Below, in pieces: positions 11,733 through 22,014 of a stretch of DNA of 64,000 nucleotides; within the stretch, counting starts at the first letter, position 1; each line of letters begins with the position of its first letter. The stretch lies in assembly GCA_028023455.1 (NCBI GenBank), contig JAQFVV010000274.1, positions 1,239,350 through 1,303,349 on the forward strand, read 5' to 3'. The DNA comes from Epiperipatus broadwayi. Taxonomy: Eukaryota; Onychophora; Udeonychophora; Euonychophora; Peripatidae. Both the position numbers and the translations under genes were made by a program. The notes under the pieces are model-generated. The model was given only the letters and a program-made list of their open reading frames with translations, did no database searches and was not told the origin of the DNA.

Positions 11733-14700
11733 TCAGGTGCTGTTTAGGCCAGTTGTGAATTCCCAGGTTGATATGGCCAGGTATGGATCAGCCTCTCTCT
11801 TGTCTGTTTCTTGGATATTTTTAATTATGTTGAGGAAGCAGTTATTGAGTTCATCAAGTGGTAATTTTTGAAATATCACCTTGCATCTGGTCAACCAGAT
11901 GGCAAAGTTTATGTAAGTGGCAAACCTGATTTCAGAGAAAATGCCTCTATTTAAAGCTCCTTGAAGTGATGTTAGGTCTGGACCATTATTATTAAGGTGT
12001 TTCTGGAAGTTTTGTCTTAGTCCTTGCCAGACTAGACAAAGGCGAAGGATATGGTCCATATCTTCTGGGCTGGAAAGACAGAGACAACATATGGGATCTA
12101 TGCCCAAGCCTCTTCTATTAAGAAATATAGCAATGGAGAGGTTACCAAGGTTAATTTTGAGAAGGAAGTCTGTGAGTTTAGGTGCTAGTTTCAATCTACA
12201 GGCTAGTTTGCCCTTTGTTTATGTCGATGGGAAGGTGTGTGCCTTCTGGGTATTTAAGTTGGATAGGTTGAAGGCTTCCCAATATGTTATTTTTGAATTG
12301 AACGTGGTCGCAGTAGGTATTATGTGCACAAAAATGTATGAGATCTGTGTTTGAAGCCAGACGGGAGTGAACCTCAGAGGGGGCGGTCTATCAGTGGGAA
12401 GAACTTGTTCTTTGGGAAGTGGACATTGGAAGGTCCTGCAATCAGAGTAAAGTTTATGAATTATATTGTAAGTTCTCTGTATTGCAAATACTTTTATTGA
12501 ATGCAGACCCAGTCCATTCATGTCTCTTGGCTTTTGAAGGGTGCACAGACTGATAAATGATCTGCGCCCACCTCTACAGAGTCACAGACAGTGGGATTCT
12601 ACTTTTTTAATGAAAGCGTCTGTTGGTTTAAAACCCGCAAGATAATATATGATCTTGGGAAGTATGAGGGAGTTTAAGAGTGAAACCTTTCCAAATGTGG
12701 TTATGTATATTCTTGAAAAGCATGTTATGGTGATGTCTATTTTGTTTAATAGTCTTCGTTGTATTTCCATCCTCATTGCTGTAGGGGTTAGGGACATATT
12801 GAATCCCAAGAAAGGCTGAGGCATAGCTTCCAATGAACCTGTTATCCTGTTAGCTGTTTTGATATTCCAAATTGCTGATTTGCGCCTGTTAACCGTAAGC
12901 CCGCGCATCTGAGCATAGTGCTGTAATAGGCTTTCAAGAATGTTTATTTCTTCATGTGATTTAAGAAACACCACCACATCATCCATGTAGAAAATGTGGG
13001 AGATGTTTTCATTAAGAAGAGGGATGGAGATCCCAGGGAGTGCTTCCTCAATGCTCAAAAGCAAGGATTTATACAGTCAGAAGGGAGGCACTTAATGGGA
13101 GTCCTGGGGTGGAGTGCAGGGTTTGAACCCAGGCATTCTCCCATTTAGAAAATCTCGTTTGCTAGGAGTTCTCTATGTCTGAATGTTGCCAGAGACCTGA
13201 AGACCTCTAGTTCGGCAAGTAGTACATCTATTCGGACAGAATCAATGCCGCGGTCTAGTAGTGGACCGGCTGGGATTGTTTTGTTCTATGGATATGATCA
13301 ATGAGTCGAATCGGCTGACAGCATCACGGTCGATGTCCTCTTAGCTATTGATGCCTGGAAAGTTTGGTATGTTTTCTCTTGATTTTATCTTTTATAATGC
13401 TTTCATAATTTTGATTAGGAGAGAACCATGGATATTGGCCTAATGTTATTTAGTCAACAGGTAGATCTTTCTTTTATTAAAGGGCCACTGAATAGTAATC
13501 CCTGGAGTGTAGGCTATCGGTGGCTAAGAGTCAATGTTCCCCTTGTAACATGTATGGTAATTTTCCAAGTGAATCAGAAGAAATCTAGGTTGTGTATGCT
13601 GGGATGGGTGTGTTCAGGCAGGCTTTTAATTTTGGAGATGATATCGGCTTCAGTAATGCTGTGAGTTATTTGAATCTTTCACAAATTTGTGTCATTTGGT
13701 AACAGTTCCAATGGGCTGTAGTTTGGTGGAATAATAATCCCTAATTTTGTTAAGCATACTAACGCCAGAGTAAGTGATACCGTCGAGGCACAAAGAGGAG
13801 GTTGTGTGATTTCTTTTTCCTGACCCCAGGGCCCATCTGATATAGGCTAGTGTCCAGCAATCTTGTTGTTCCAGATAATTGCGTGCTCGCTTAATATGAA
13901 TATATTCAACAATGGTCATTCTGGTTTGTTTATATGTATGTTTTAGATGTAGGATTTTTGAGATATTGTGTTCTGTAACTTGGATGCTTTTCAGATCAGA
14001 TGTAATCCGATCAAGTTCTGAGAGTAGTCGTAATGGCCTTTTCTGGTATCTATTGGATTGGTTAATAAACTTTTGTATTGTGATTATGAATGTATTCCAT
14101 CCTTGTAATGCTGGTAGATTCCCTATCTGCTGTTCTTGAAAGGTGATATATACGTCTGAGATTAATTGGGGGGAGGCACATTGTGTCAGTTGAGTAATCT
14201 CATCGTCCAGGGGAGGTTGGTTGATGTGTAAAGTTGTGGTTGCAATTTGATGATAGCTTGAACAGCGAGATGATCTGAAAATGCAATAGGCCAGAGATGT
14301 GTTTCTATGAATGAGTTCATTTCAGGAGAGAATGAGGTCTATGAGCGAGTATTTCGGTATAGAAAAGAAGGCCCCTTCATGAAAGAGTGCCTTCCCACTG
14401 TGTATGTTTCTAATAACCATCTTTAATATTTTTCTCAAATGGTCAAAGTGTTGAATCACACCAGTAACGGACGTTCGTCTAATTGCTATGTTTTATTATG
14501 TATAACTTGTGTACTATTTGTTCATCTTTAACCAGTACACATTGTAGTGACAGAAGGTTTGTATAGTAGCTATGCATTGGTATCTCGTGAGGTTTTGAAA
14601 GTCAATAACTGAGTTTCACGCCTGTCTTTATAGTTAAGCCCCTGATGTTGGTGCTTGTGAATGACTTTGAAGTAGGTTGCTTGGTTTCTTGTTCCTTAGC

Positions 14701-14830
14701 TAGAGTGCAGTGAGTTGGCTGTCTTTTGCGTTAGGCGACTTCAGGTCAGTTGATGGAATCCATAATGTTGACTGTGGGACTTTTCCCCAGGGTTTAGTTC
14801 AGGTTGGGTATGTATAGTTTGATGTTTGCC
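11733..14830 (-). pseudogene. LINE ORF2 remnant: endonuclease, reverse transcriptase, zf-RVT
   Basis: The ORF2 polyprotein nicks target DNA and reverse-transcribes the element RNA. Seen in order on the minus strand: an endonuclease end with the 'FSDHLAV' motif near 14,290-14,220 (the Ser-Asp-His of the EEP fold); a linker frame at 13,919-13,692; a reverse transcriptase frame at 13,064-12,582 with 'FYMDDVVVFL', then 'GLTVNRRKS' and 'FLGFNMS' as in RT motifs C to E; and a terminal frame at 12,194-11,733 with a C-x2-C...H-x4-C arrangement (CCLC...DHILRLC) typical of the zf-RVT domain. The pieces are in different frames with stops between them, so it is inactive. L1/Tx1-like affinity is the best guess; the exact clade would need a tree. 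Confidence 0.75.
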
Positions 14831-14861
14831 ATTATCTGGTTTTAGGTTCATCTTTCATTTT

Positions 14862-16410
14862 TTATGATTGGGACGGCATTGCCATGTAAGTCATCAGAGG
14901 TTGAGGTGGTTTCATTTGAATCGATATTTCTATTATTGTTATTGTTGTGAACCAAGGTGGTGGATTGTGTGTTTCTGTTCCGGCGCTTATTCCTTTTACA
15001 TGGTGTGGTAAAGTGTTTAGGGACATGATCAGGCCCAGAATCTGTGAGGCTTGCAGTTTCTTCTTGCCTAGTTTCAGCATCTATTGCTTCTTGCTCAAAG
15101 TCAGAACAAGGGTCTGCTGAAGATAAATAAGTTTTGCTTGTCTTGTTTTGACGTGTTTGGTGGCATCCGTGTGGGTTGGTTTCTTGGCATTGGTTTTGTA
15201 TGTTGTTTTGATGAGAATCGTTTTTGAATGATTATATGTTTTTAGCTTGATCAAAGTCTCATGCTTTAATTTTATATTTTGATTGTCGGGTTTTGGTTGT
15301 TGCATGTTTTGCTGTTCTTGTATATGCTCTTCTTTTGAACCACACCGATGTGACCGACCCACAAGGATACCGCAAGAGGTGCAGTATCTGGAGGGGCAAT
15401 TGCGCAGCAGGTGTCCCGTCTTCCTGCATTCGAAACATTGCGATTCTACTCCCCAGAATGAGATGAAAAGAGGCACTCTTCCAATACGGATTGTGGGGGA
15501 GATATCTAATGGCATTATTCCATTTTTTAATGTAATTTGAAAGAGTGCTATGTTTTGCATAACTTCTTGTATTCCAGGGACCCTAAGATATTTAAAAGAA
15601 GTGATTTGCCCATAAGGCATAAGAATGTTTTGTAAGTCAGAAATGTTGCATTCCAGCCCACAATTTTTTACCCTGCCACTTACTGAAGTGTTACGAACTA
15701 TGTTTGGATTGATGGTAATTAGGTATCTGTTACCAAGTATCCTATATTTATTTTTAAAAGCTTGTTTTGCCATGATGTTTGTAAATTGGAGGATTAGATA
15801 GCGAGGGTTGGGGTGATATGATATCCTTTGAATAACTTTCCAGAGATCTTGGGCTTTTAGCAGGTCGAAGAGTTTAGTGGTTGGAAATGGAAATAATCTT
15901 AGGAAGTGGTCTGTAGTGGACAGAATGAGTGAGGCTTCATCATTGAAGATAGCAAAAGATTTTAGTAATCCTTGTGGCATGGCTTCATTGAATTTGGTAA
16001 CTGTTTCAGTATAAAGCTGATGATTATTGAGTTGGTCATGAGAACTGTTTGATGGTTCATGTATAAACAATCCTATGTCTGATGCCTCATCCAACTCCCC
16101 CATCAACTCAATCAATTGTTGTGTGGCTTCATTATTATCTTGCAGATTATTTGAATTGTGTTTTGTTTTCTGTTACTGATTTATCATTATTATTGGATTT
16201 TAGAATATTTGCATAAGTGTTGGCTGTCATATTATCTTTTTGTGTATAATCTGGTTTAGCTATATAACTTTGTGATTGCCTTAATTGTTCATTTGTTGTT
16301 TTATTGAAATCGTGATTATTTTCTTGATGTTTGAATTATCCATTGTTTTGCTTTATTTCAGAGGAAGAGCTGATGTCTGTTGACTCTTCACTATTAGTGT
16401 GATCTGGGTT
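14862..16410 (-). pseudogene. LINE ORF1 remnant with CCHC zinc knuckle
   Basis: The main open frame (16,115-15,081) is 344 residues from its first Met. The frame continues upstream with Asn/Gln/Glu-rich residues, and after frame changes with 'TDISSSSEIKQNNG' near 16,380-16,330, so the true start lies further right. The C-terminal half shows an RRM-like stretch (about residues 140-200) and 'CFECRKTGHLLRNCP', a CCHC knuckle, followed by CTSCGILVG with further Cys/His. This is the layout of Tx1-type ORF1 proteins, which bind the element RNA. A basic Lys/Thr-rich tail and a further frame at 15,080-14,862 follow. Stops and shifts make it a pseudogene, though this part is the least decayed of the LINE. 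Confidence 0.7.
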
Positions 16411-16430
16411 TTTTTTTTTTCAGGCGCTAG

Positions 16431-17190
16431 CGTTGACATCTAGCAGCGCAACTGACCAGTCACTGGTCAAATCATATTACCTTTGAGAAAATAAAATATT
16501 CACTTTTAACCTAGGATTTCACCTCAAAATGCATTTAAACAGACTGTAAGTACTAATTTTATTAATTTACACTTTTACATTTGTTTTTAAAAAAATTTAC
16601 AATCACTTAAAGCTTGATTTAAATTCCACCTCGATCGAGTTGAATAACGTTATCAGCTAACGTTAATGGCTGGCCTACAAGGCTCCAAGCCTTCAACAAT
16701 TAACATGGAAAAAGGGGGTGAATTAGTTCAAAATCTATAGTGGATAATCAGGGGGAAAAATATATAGACATATAAATTTACCAGTGGCAAAACAAAACAA
16801 ATCAGATAACTTACCAAAAGCAAAATGCTATGTTTCTAAAATAAATACCAGCGCTTTGAACAATAAAACTTTAAAACTTGGCAAACAAACACGAAGGAAA
16901 AATGATATAGATAAGTTTCTTCATACCAAAGAGAAAACATTCAAAACAGAAGGAAACCCTTTACAAGACCCTTCTGATGGAGAATTAACTCCTCACCACA
17001 TAGTTCAAAAACATAAAAAAATCTTTAGTCAAACCTAAAACCTGCAGCGGCAAAAATACGCAAAAAGCAATTCAAATTAGAACAACGCGATCAGCTAATG
17101 TCAATCATGCAAAAACCCAATACCACGAAAAATTCCATCAAGCAAAATAATCCTTCCGCGAACAACGGAAAAAATTGTTTTCCTTTGTTG
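16431..17190 (+). other. Possible fragment of a second LINE-like ORF1
   Basis: An open frame at 16,784-17,038 (84 residues) is Lys/Asn/Gln-rich and low in complexity. It contains 'KTLKLGKQTRRKNDIDKFL' and 'PSDGELTPHHIVQKH', reminiscent of the disordered N-terminus of LINE ORF1 proteins. It lies head-to-head with the minus-strand LINE. No domain is present and I cannot name it. The surrounding 'gcgctagcgttgacatctag' at 16,426 may be an element end. Confidence 0.25.
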
Positions 17191-17498
17191 GTATAAAATA
17201 ACAATGTAATTGATTATATGGATACAAAAAAATTTAAAAATGGATGGAATAATTTATATTGACACAACTGTATTTAAAAAGAATACACTGATATTGAAAA
17301 ACATTGTAAGCTCAATATTGTTAAAAATAAGATTATTAGAGCTATTAAGGTGTGATCAAATGAAATGTTTTTTTAAAAATGAAATAAATAATATTAGGGA
17401 GGAATGTATTAAAAATGATTATCCTGAATATATTGTAAAAAAATTGATATCTAATTATAATATTGATAATATAAAATAGAAAATGAAATTGAATAAAA

Positions 17499-17975
17499 AT
17501 GGAGAAAATAATTTATATAGAATTTAGTGTATCAAGGTATTTGTTTTTTAAAATTAAGAAATTTTTTAGGTGTTTTAATAGGAAGTATAATACATTAATT
17601 TGCTCTGTTTATAAAAGGAAACAATGTTTGAGTGACTTAATAAATTATTATGATAAGATTGATATTTTAGAATGTATGAATTCAGTATATATAATTAAAT
17701 GTATGGATTGCTATAAAAGTAATGTAAATATGACTTACATAGGAAAAAGTAAGAATAAATTAAGGATTAGATTAAGGCAGCATTTATATAATAAAAAATC
17801 TGCTATATATATTCATAAAAAGGAATTTAAACATGAAAATTCTGATATAAGGCCATTGGAATGTGTTAAAAAATTTAAAGAGAGAATAAAAAAAGAGGAA
17901 GCATATATTGATCAGTATAAACCAGTATTAAATAGGATGTTAATAAATAAAGATAATAAAAAAATGATAATATAG
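17499..17975 (+). pseudogene. Penelope-like element GIY-YIG endonuclease domain
   Basis: The 158-residue frame ends in a GIY-YIG nuclease domain: 'SVYIIKCMDC' (the GIY strand), 'MTYIGKSKNKLRIRLRQH' (YIG plus the catalytic Arg helix), then 'RIKKEEAYIDQYKPVLN', where the conserved Glu and the closing 'PxLN' are expected. In Penelope-like retroelements this C-terminal domain nicks target DNA for priming. Upstream residues include a Cys-containing stretch (LICSVYKRKQC), as found before the domain in the family. The frame carries no RT, so this is a 5'-truncated copy rather than a working protein. A stand-alone GIY-YIG gene is unlikely given the RT fragments just downstream. Confidence 0.7.
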
Positions 17976-18309
17976 GAATGAAAAGGTATTAAAAGGAATG
18001 TTAATGGGTAAAGATTTAAAGAATAGATAATAAAATTATATAAGCAGAATATTAAATTATAAAGGTATTTTAAAAGAAATAGTTAAATATAAAGGAGGTA
18101 AATAAATATATTTGTAGATGTAATAATATAGTGGTTTTATTTGAATATTATATATATATGTTAATTCTAATATTTTTACGGATAAAAGATGTCATATCTC
18201 GCAATTAGTAATAATAATATGACATATATATATATATTTGTGATGTATTAATATTTTATTTAATTTTGTTATTATTTTTATGTTTTTATTTATTTTTGTT
18301 TATTTAAGG

Positions 18310-18350
18310 AAACTAGATAATGACTACAGAATGTAGTTGAAATGTTGTTA
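18310..18350 (+). ncRNA. Degenerate hammerhead-like motif (candidate)
   Basis: In the 3' part of the upstream Penelope copy, 'actaca' (18,323-18,328), loop 'gaa' and 'tgtagt' (18,332-18,337) form a perfect 6-bp stem followed at once by GAAA (18,339-18,342). This is the layout of hammerhead stem II plus the GAAA core. The other core strand reads 'agataatg' where CUGAUGA is expected, and no clear cleavage triplet was found. Hammerhead ribozymes are known from Penelope-like elements; here it would be a decayed relic at most. Confidence 0.25.
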
Positions 18351-18542
18351 TGACGGAAAAATAAAATTATAGTAAAATATTGAATAAACAAGTTTTAAAA
18401 ACAAAAAAGAAGAATGTATGTATATTTTATATACTTATTATGTTGGAGCTATACTTTGAAAAGAAAAAGAAGAAATGAAAAGTTGTGTATATAATTTTAT
18501 TTAAATTTATAGAAGAAACGTATAGCATATATTATTATCAGA

Positions 18543-19680
18543 ATGTGGAAGTTAATAGAATTATTAAAAATGAAGATAAGGAATGGATGGAGGAATTTAT
18601 TAATGAAGCAAATAATGATTTATAAGATAAAAAAAAGGCATAAAATAGATAAAAAAAATAATTATGAGGTAAGTAAAAAAAAAAAAAAAAGAGATACATA
18701 TAAAGAAAAAATACTATTTATTAAGTCAGATAAAGGCAATAAATTAGTAATGATGAATAAAAAGGTTTATATAGAAAAGATGGATATTATGTTAAAAGAT
18801 AGTATATTTGAAAAGATAAATAAAGATGATAATAAAATATTAAATGAAAGGATTCATAGGTTGGTAAGAGAATTATATAAGAAAAAGATGATTGTAGTAC
18901 ATAATTTCTTAGGGGTTAAAAATTGTAATGTGGCTAAAATTTATGGGGTACCTAAAATATTTAAGGAGGGGATACCACTAAGACCAATTATAAATGGGAA
19001 AGGATCATAATTTAATAACATTTCTAAATAAATTGCAAATAAAGTTTTAAAAAAATATATAGATAAAGGGAGAAGTTCATTTATAAAAAATCTTTTAATA
19101 AATGATATAAGAAAGGGAGTGAAAGAATATAGTAAGCACAGGTTAACTTTGGTTAAAATGGATGTTGTATCGATGTATATGAATATTAATGTAAAAAAAG
19201 CAATAAAAATATTAATAGATAGGTATGAAAGAGATAGTAATAAAAGAGTAGAAATACATAGAAAAAAATTCGAACAAATTATAGAGATATGTTGTAAAGA
19301 AATTATGTTTAAGTATAGAGAATTTTTATAAGCAAAAGCAAGGTTAATTAATAGGGGGAGCTTTAAGTGGGGTTTTAAATAGAGTTTATATGGAAGAATT
19401 GGAAAAGGTAATGTTAAAAAAAGATAATGCACCAATATTTATTAGAAGATACATGGATGATTATTTGTTAATATTCAACAGATCACAAAGGCAGATAGAT
19501 TTATTTATTGAAGAAGTTAATAAAATAGATAAAGGGATTAAATTTACTGTAGACAAAGAAGATAATGATAGATTTCTATATTTGGATAAAGAGTTAAAGA
19601 AAAGCTATAAAGAAGGAAAATGTAAGATAGAAATGTCAATTTATAAAAAAAATAATGATACTATTGCTAATTGGTATTAG
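18543..19680 (+). pseudogene. Penelope-like reverse transcriptase, broken
   Basis: Three frames follow each other on the plus strand and together cover the RT core. 18,543-19,010 has 'ILFIKSDKGNKLVMM' (the ADKG-type motif 1) and 'KIYGVPKIFKEGIPLRPI' (motif 2). 19,119-19,331 has 'LVKMDVVSMYMNI' (motif A with the first catalytic Asp). 19,390-19,680 begins near motif B ('GALSGVLN' lies just upstream in another frame) and has 'RRYMDDYLLIF' (motif C, YxDD) and 'FLYLDKEL'. This order and wording match Penelope-like RTs, which are related to telomerase. Stops at 19,007 and 19,329 and frame changes show loss of function. Beyond 19,680 the coding signal decays into Lys-rich noise to about 20,040; no second GIY-YIG domain is visible. 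Confidence 0.75.
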
Positions 19681-20089
19681 AATATAGATATAAAATATAA
19701 AAGGAGTACAATATATTCTAGATTTATAGGGAGATAAGTTATTGTTTGGATGTAGGGCAATATATTAAGCAAAAAAAAAATCTCGATTATAAAAGAATTA
19801 GTGAGTTATAAATAACCAGAAAACTTTATAAGGATAGAAAAAAAGGTGAAAGATAAACATAAAGAAAGAGAAAAGTAACAAAGAAAGAGCAAATGTAAGT
19901 TTAAAAACAGGAAATAATTATAGTTAAAAATTTAAATAAAATTATAAACAAAATTAATAAAAAGTTTAATGAGGCATTAAAAATAAAAGTAGTTAATAAA
20001 AAAAGAGAAAAGTATAATAGGAATATTAGAAAATAAATATAAGTGTTTAAATGAAACAGAGTACAATAAAATTAATGGAATTTGTGAAA

Positions 20090-21450
20090 TTCATTGTTTT
20101 TTTTTTCCAATTTCAACTTGGTTATTGACTGACTACTGCATTTTTGAATCTTTGAATTAAAAGTTTATTATTTAATTGTAATTGAATGAAGACGATGACT
20201 TTATTTGTTTATTCCAAAAATTAGATTGCTTGGCAGAATTCCATTTAGAGCATGCACTAGGCAATCACTTGTTCCACAAATCTTTCAGAGGAGCATGGAC
20301 GATGTGAGGGGGGTACTACTGACAATAGCCATTTTGTATGCAAGAATCATCTGCATATGTGTAAATTTGAGATTTGAGTTTTTTCCCATCAAAAAACGTG
20401 TTTTTAAACGTGCACAAAATGTGCTTTGAAACGTGCCCACCGAAACTATTATATAAGTGCTTTTTTGGACATTTTGGCATTTTTTTTTCTGATTCAAAAG
20501 TTTGTTGTTGTACATTTTAAACTTACCATTTGTTATTATTGTGAATTTGGTTTAACATTTTAAATTTCAACTGCATTATTTACTTCTGTGTTTTTTTTTC
20601 CAATTTCAATTTGGTTATTGACTGACTTCTGCGTTTTTGAATCTTTGAATTAAAAGTTTATTATTTAATTGTAATTAAATGAAGATGTTGACTTTATTTG
20701 TTTATTCAAAAATTAGATTGCCTGGCAGAATTCCATTTAGAGCATGTACTGGGCAATCATTTGTTCCACAAATCTTTCAGAGGAGGAAGGATGGTGGAAG
20801 GGGGGTATTACTGACAATAGCGATTTTGTATGCAAGAATCGTCTGCATAAATGTATATTTCATAGAATATTTTTTCTTTTTTACTTTTATAAAAATATAT
20901 TTATGTTGCTTTTTTTTACGGACCACATATTTTTTTTTTAAAATTAAGTAAGCATCAAAAGTTAATTTGTGTCAGTGTACAATTTGTAAAGTACGTGTAT
21001 ATCTCATATATTTTTTTGTTTTTGTAAAACTGTATTGAGTATTATTTCTACAACCAGGACGTATTTGTTTAATTCAAAAAATTAAATTGTTTGGCAGTAT
21101 TCCATTTAGAGCATGTACTGGTAAATCACTTGTTCGACAACTTTTTTGGAAGAGGAAAGATGGTTGGGGGGGGGGGTTGCTACTGACCATCGCCATTTTG
21201 TATGCTATCATCTGCATAAGTATATATTTCATAGAATATATTTCCTTTTATAAAAATATATATTTATGTTGGCTTTTTTTTCCTCCTGCAACACAGACCA
21301 CATTTTTTTTTTTTGTTGAAATTGATCAAATTAAGTGTCAAAAGTTAGCTTGCATCCATGTAGAATTCATAAATATGTGTTTATCTCATGTAATACTTTT
21401 TATTTTTTTTGTCTTTGTAAAAATGTATTGAGTATTATTTCTGCAACCAA
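20090..21450. repeat. Three-copy direct repeat, units of about 370-490 bp
   Basis: A segment beginning near 'ccaatttcaacttggttatt' and running through 'ccatttagagcatg', 'ttgttccacaaatctttcag' and 'attttgtatgcaagaatc' occurs at about 20,097-20,360 and 20,590-20,855, with a shorter third copy at 21,060-21,225. Copies 2 and 3 also share their 3' halves (20,870-21,060 and 21,240-21,450, ending 'gtattgagtattatttctgc'/'ctac'). Each copy opens a similar short reading frame, but each also has frame breaks and T-rich low-complexity ends. I treat it as repeat DNA, not a gene. Confidence 0.75.
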
Positions 21451-21600
21451 TGAAAAATAGGATGACTTTTCACATTCGTATCAAAGCATTGCTAACTTTC
21501 TAATGTTTGATGTTGCCAAAATAACATTAAAAAGTTAGCAGTGTATTGATGCGAATGTGAAAAGTCCTCCTATCTTTCCTTGATTGCAGGAATAATATCC
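21431..21600. repeat. Palindromic (fold-back) element
   Basis: Left arm from 'agtattatttctgcaacc' through 'ggatgacttttcacattcgt' and 'attgctaactttctaatg' pairs with the right arm 'cattaaaaagttagcagtg', 'gatgcgaatgtgaaaagtcc' and 'gattgcaggaataatatcc'. Arms are about 75 bp with a short loop around 21,508-21,525. The left end overlaps the last unit of the direct repeat, so the palindrome probably formed within or inserted at its edge. Confidence 0.75.
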
Positions 21601-22010
21601 AAGTACCATATAAATTAAGACACAAGATTATCTTTATGCTTTCGTTGGAATCGAACTTTGATATGACCTATGTATATTAAAAAAAAACAATTTGATTGAA
21701 ACCTAATAGGCACAAAGACTTTTACTTTTTTTTTGTTGGTATAATTCTATTGAACTATTCATGATAAGATAATCAACCGTTTAATAATTATAGAAATATT
21801 GAGACTTTTGATTTAATAACAGTTAATATCAAAGATTAATTTTAACAGTATTTTTTATTCAATAGCTATAAAGTGCTGACCATTGATGAAAGAAAATAAT
21901 TTTATATATAGATATTAATGTAAAGAATCATGCAGGTGTGCTAAACAATCGTTGTGAAAGTTCAAGGCACCTCAGATGTGTTTGAAGACGATGTATACTA
22001 TATATGTGTG
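21600..22010. other. AT-rich spacer
   Basis: No gene, RNA or repeat was recognised between the palindrome and repeat A. Confidence 0.4.
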
Positions 22011-22014
22011 TGTT

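Larger units (their letters stand above)
11700..16430 (-). mobile_element. Decayed LINE (non-LTR retrotransposon), minus strand
   Basis: Reading right to left, the element has an ORF1 with a CCHC zinc knuckle, an ORF2 with an apurinic-type endonuclease remnant, a reverse transcriptase with FYMDD, and a C-terminal Cys/His finger. This is the order of L1/Tx1-like LINEs, which copy themselves by target-primed reverse transcription. Both ORFs are broken. The left boundary is near 11,700, where the plus-strand coiled-coil frame stops. The right boundary lies near or beyond a (T)10 run at 16,412-16,421 and is not certain. No poly(A) tail or target duplication could be identified. Confidence 0.75.
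17190..18510 (+). mobile_element. Penelope-like element, truncated upstream copy (C-terminus plus 3' UTR)
   Basis: Contains the GIY-YIG endonuclease portion of a Penelope-like element followed by its AT-rich 3' region, directly upstream and in the same orientation as an RT-bearing piece starting at 18,543. Head-to-tail partial copies that leave the C-terminal end of one copy in front of the next are characteristic of Penelope-like elements (the so-called pLTR). The 5' boundary is uncertain; earlier coding traces at 17,190-17,480 are in broken frames. Confidence 0.6.

Noticed and set aside
13113-13125. 'ggtttgaaccc', a B-box-like word that might indicate a tRNA or SINE
   Set aside because: It lies inside the LINE RT region with no tRNA-like arms around it; chance match.
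18941-19435. Long minus-strand open frame of 164 residues, Leu/Ile/Phe-rich like a membrane protein
   Set aside because: It is the antisense of the Penelope RT motifs; the hydrophobic composition comes from reading AT-rich DNA backwards.
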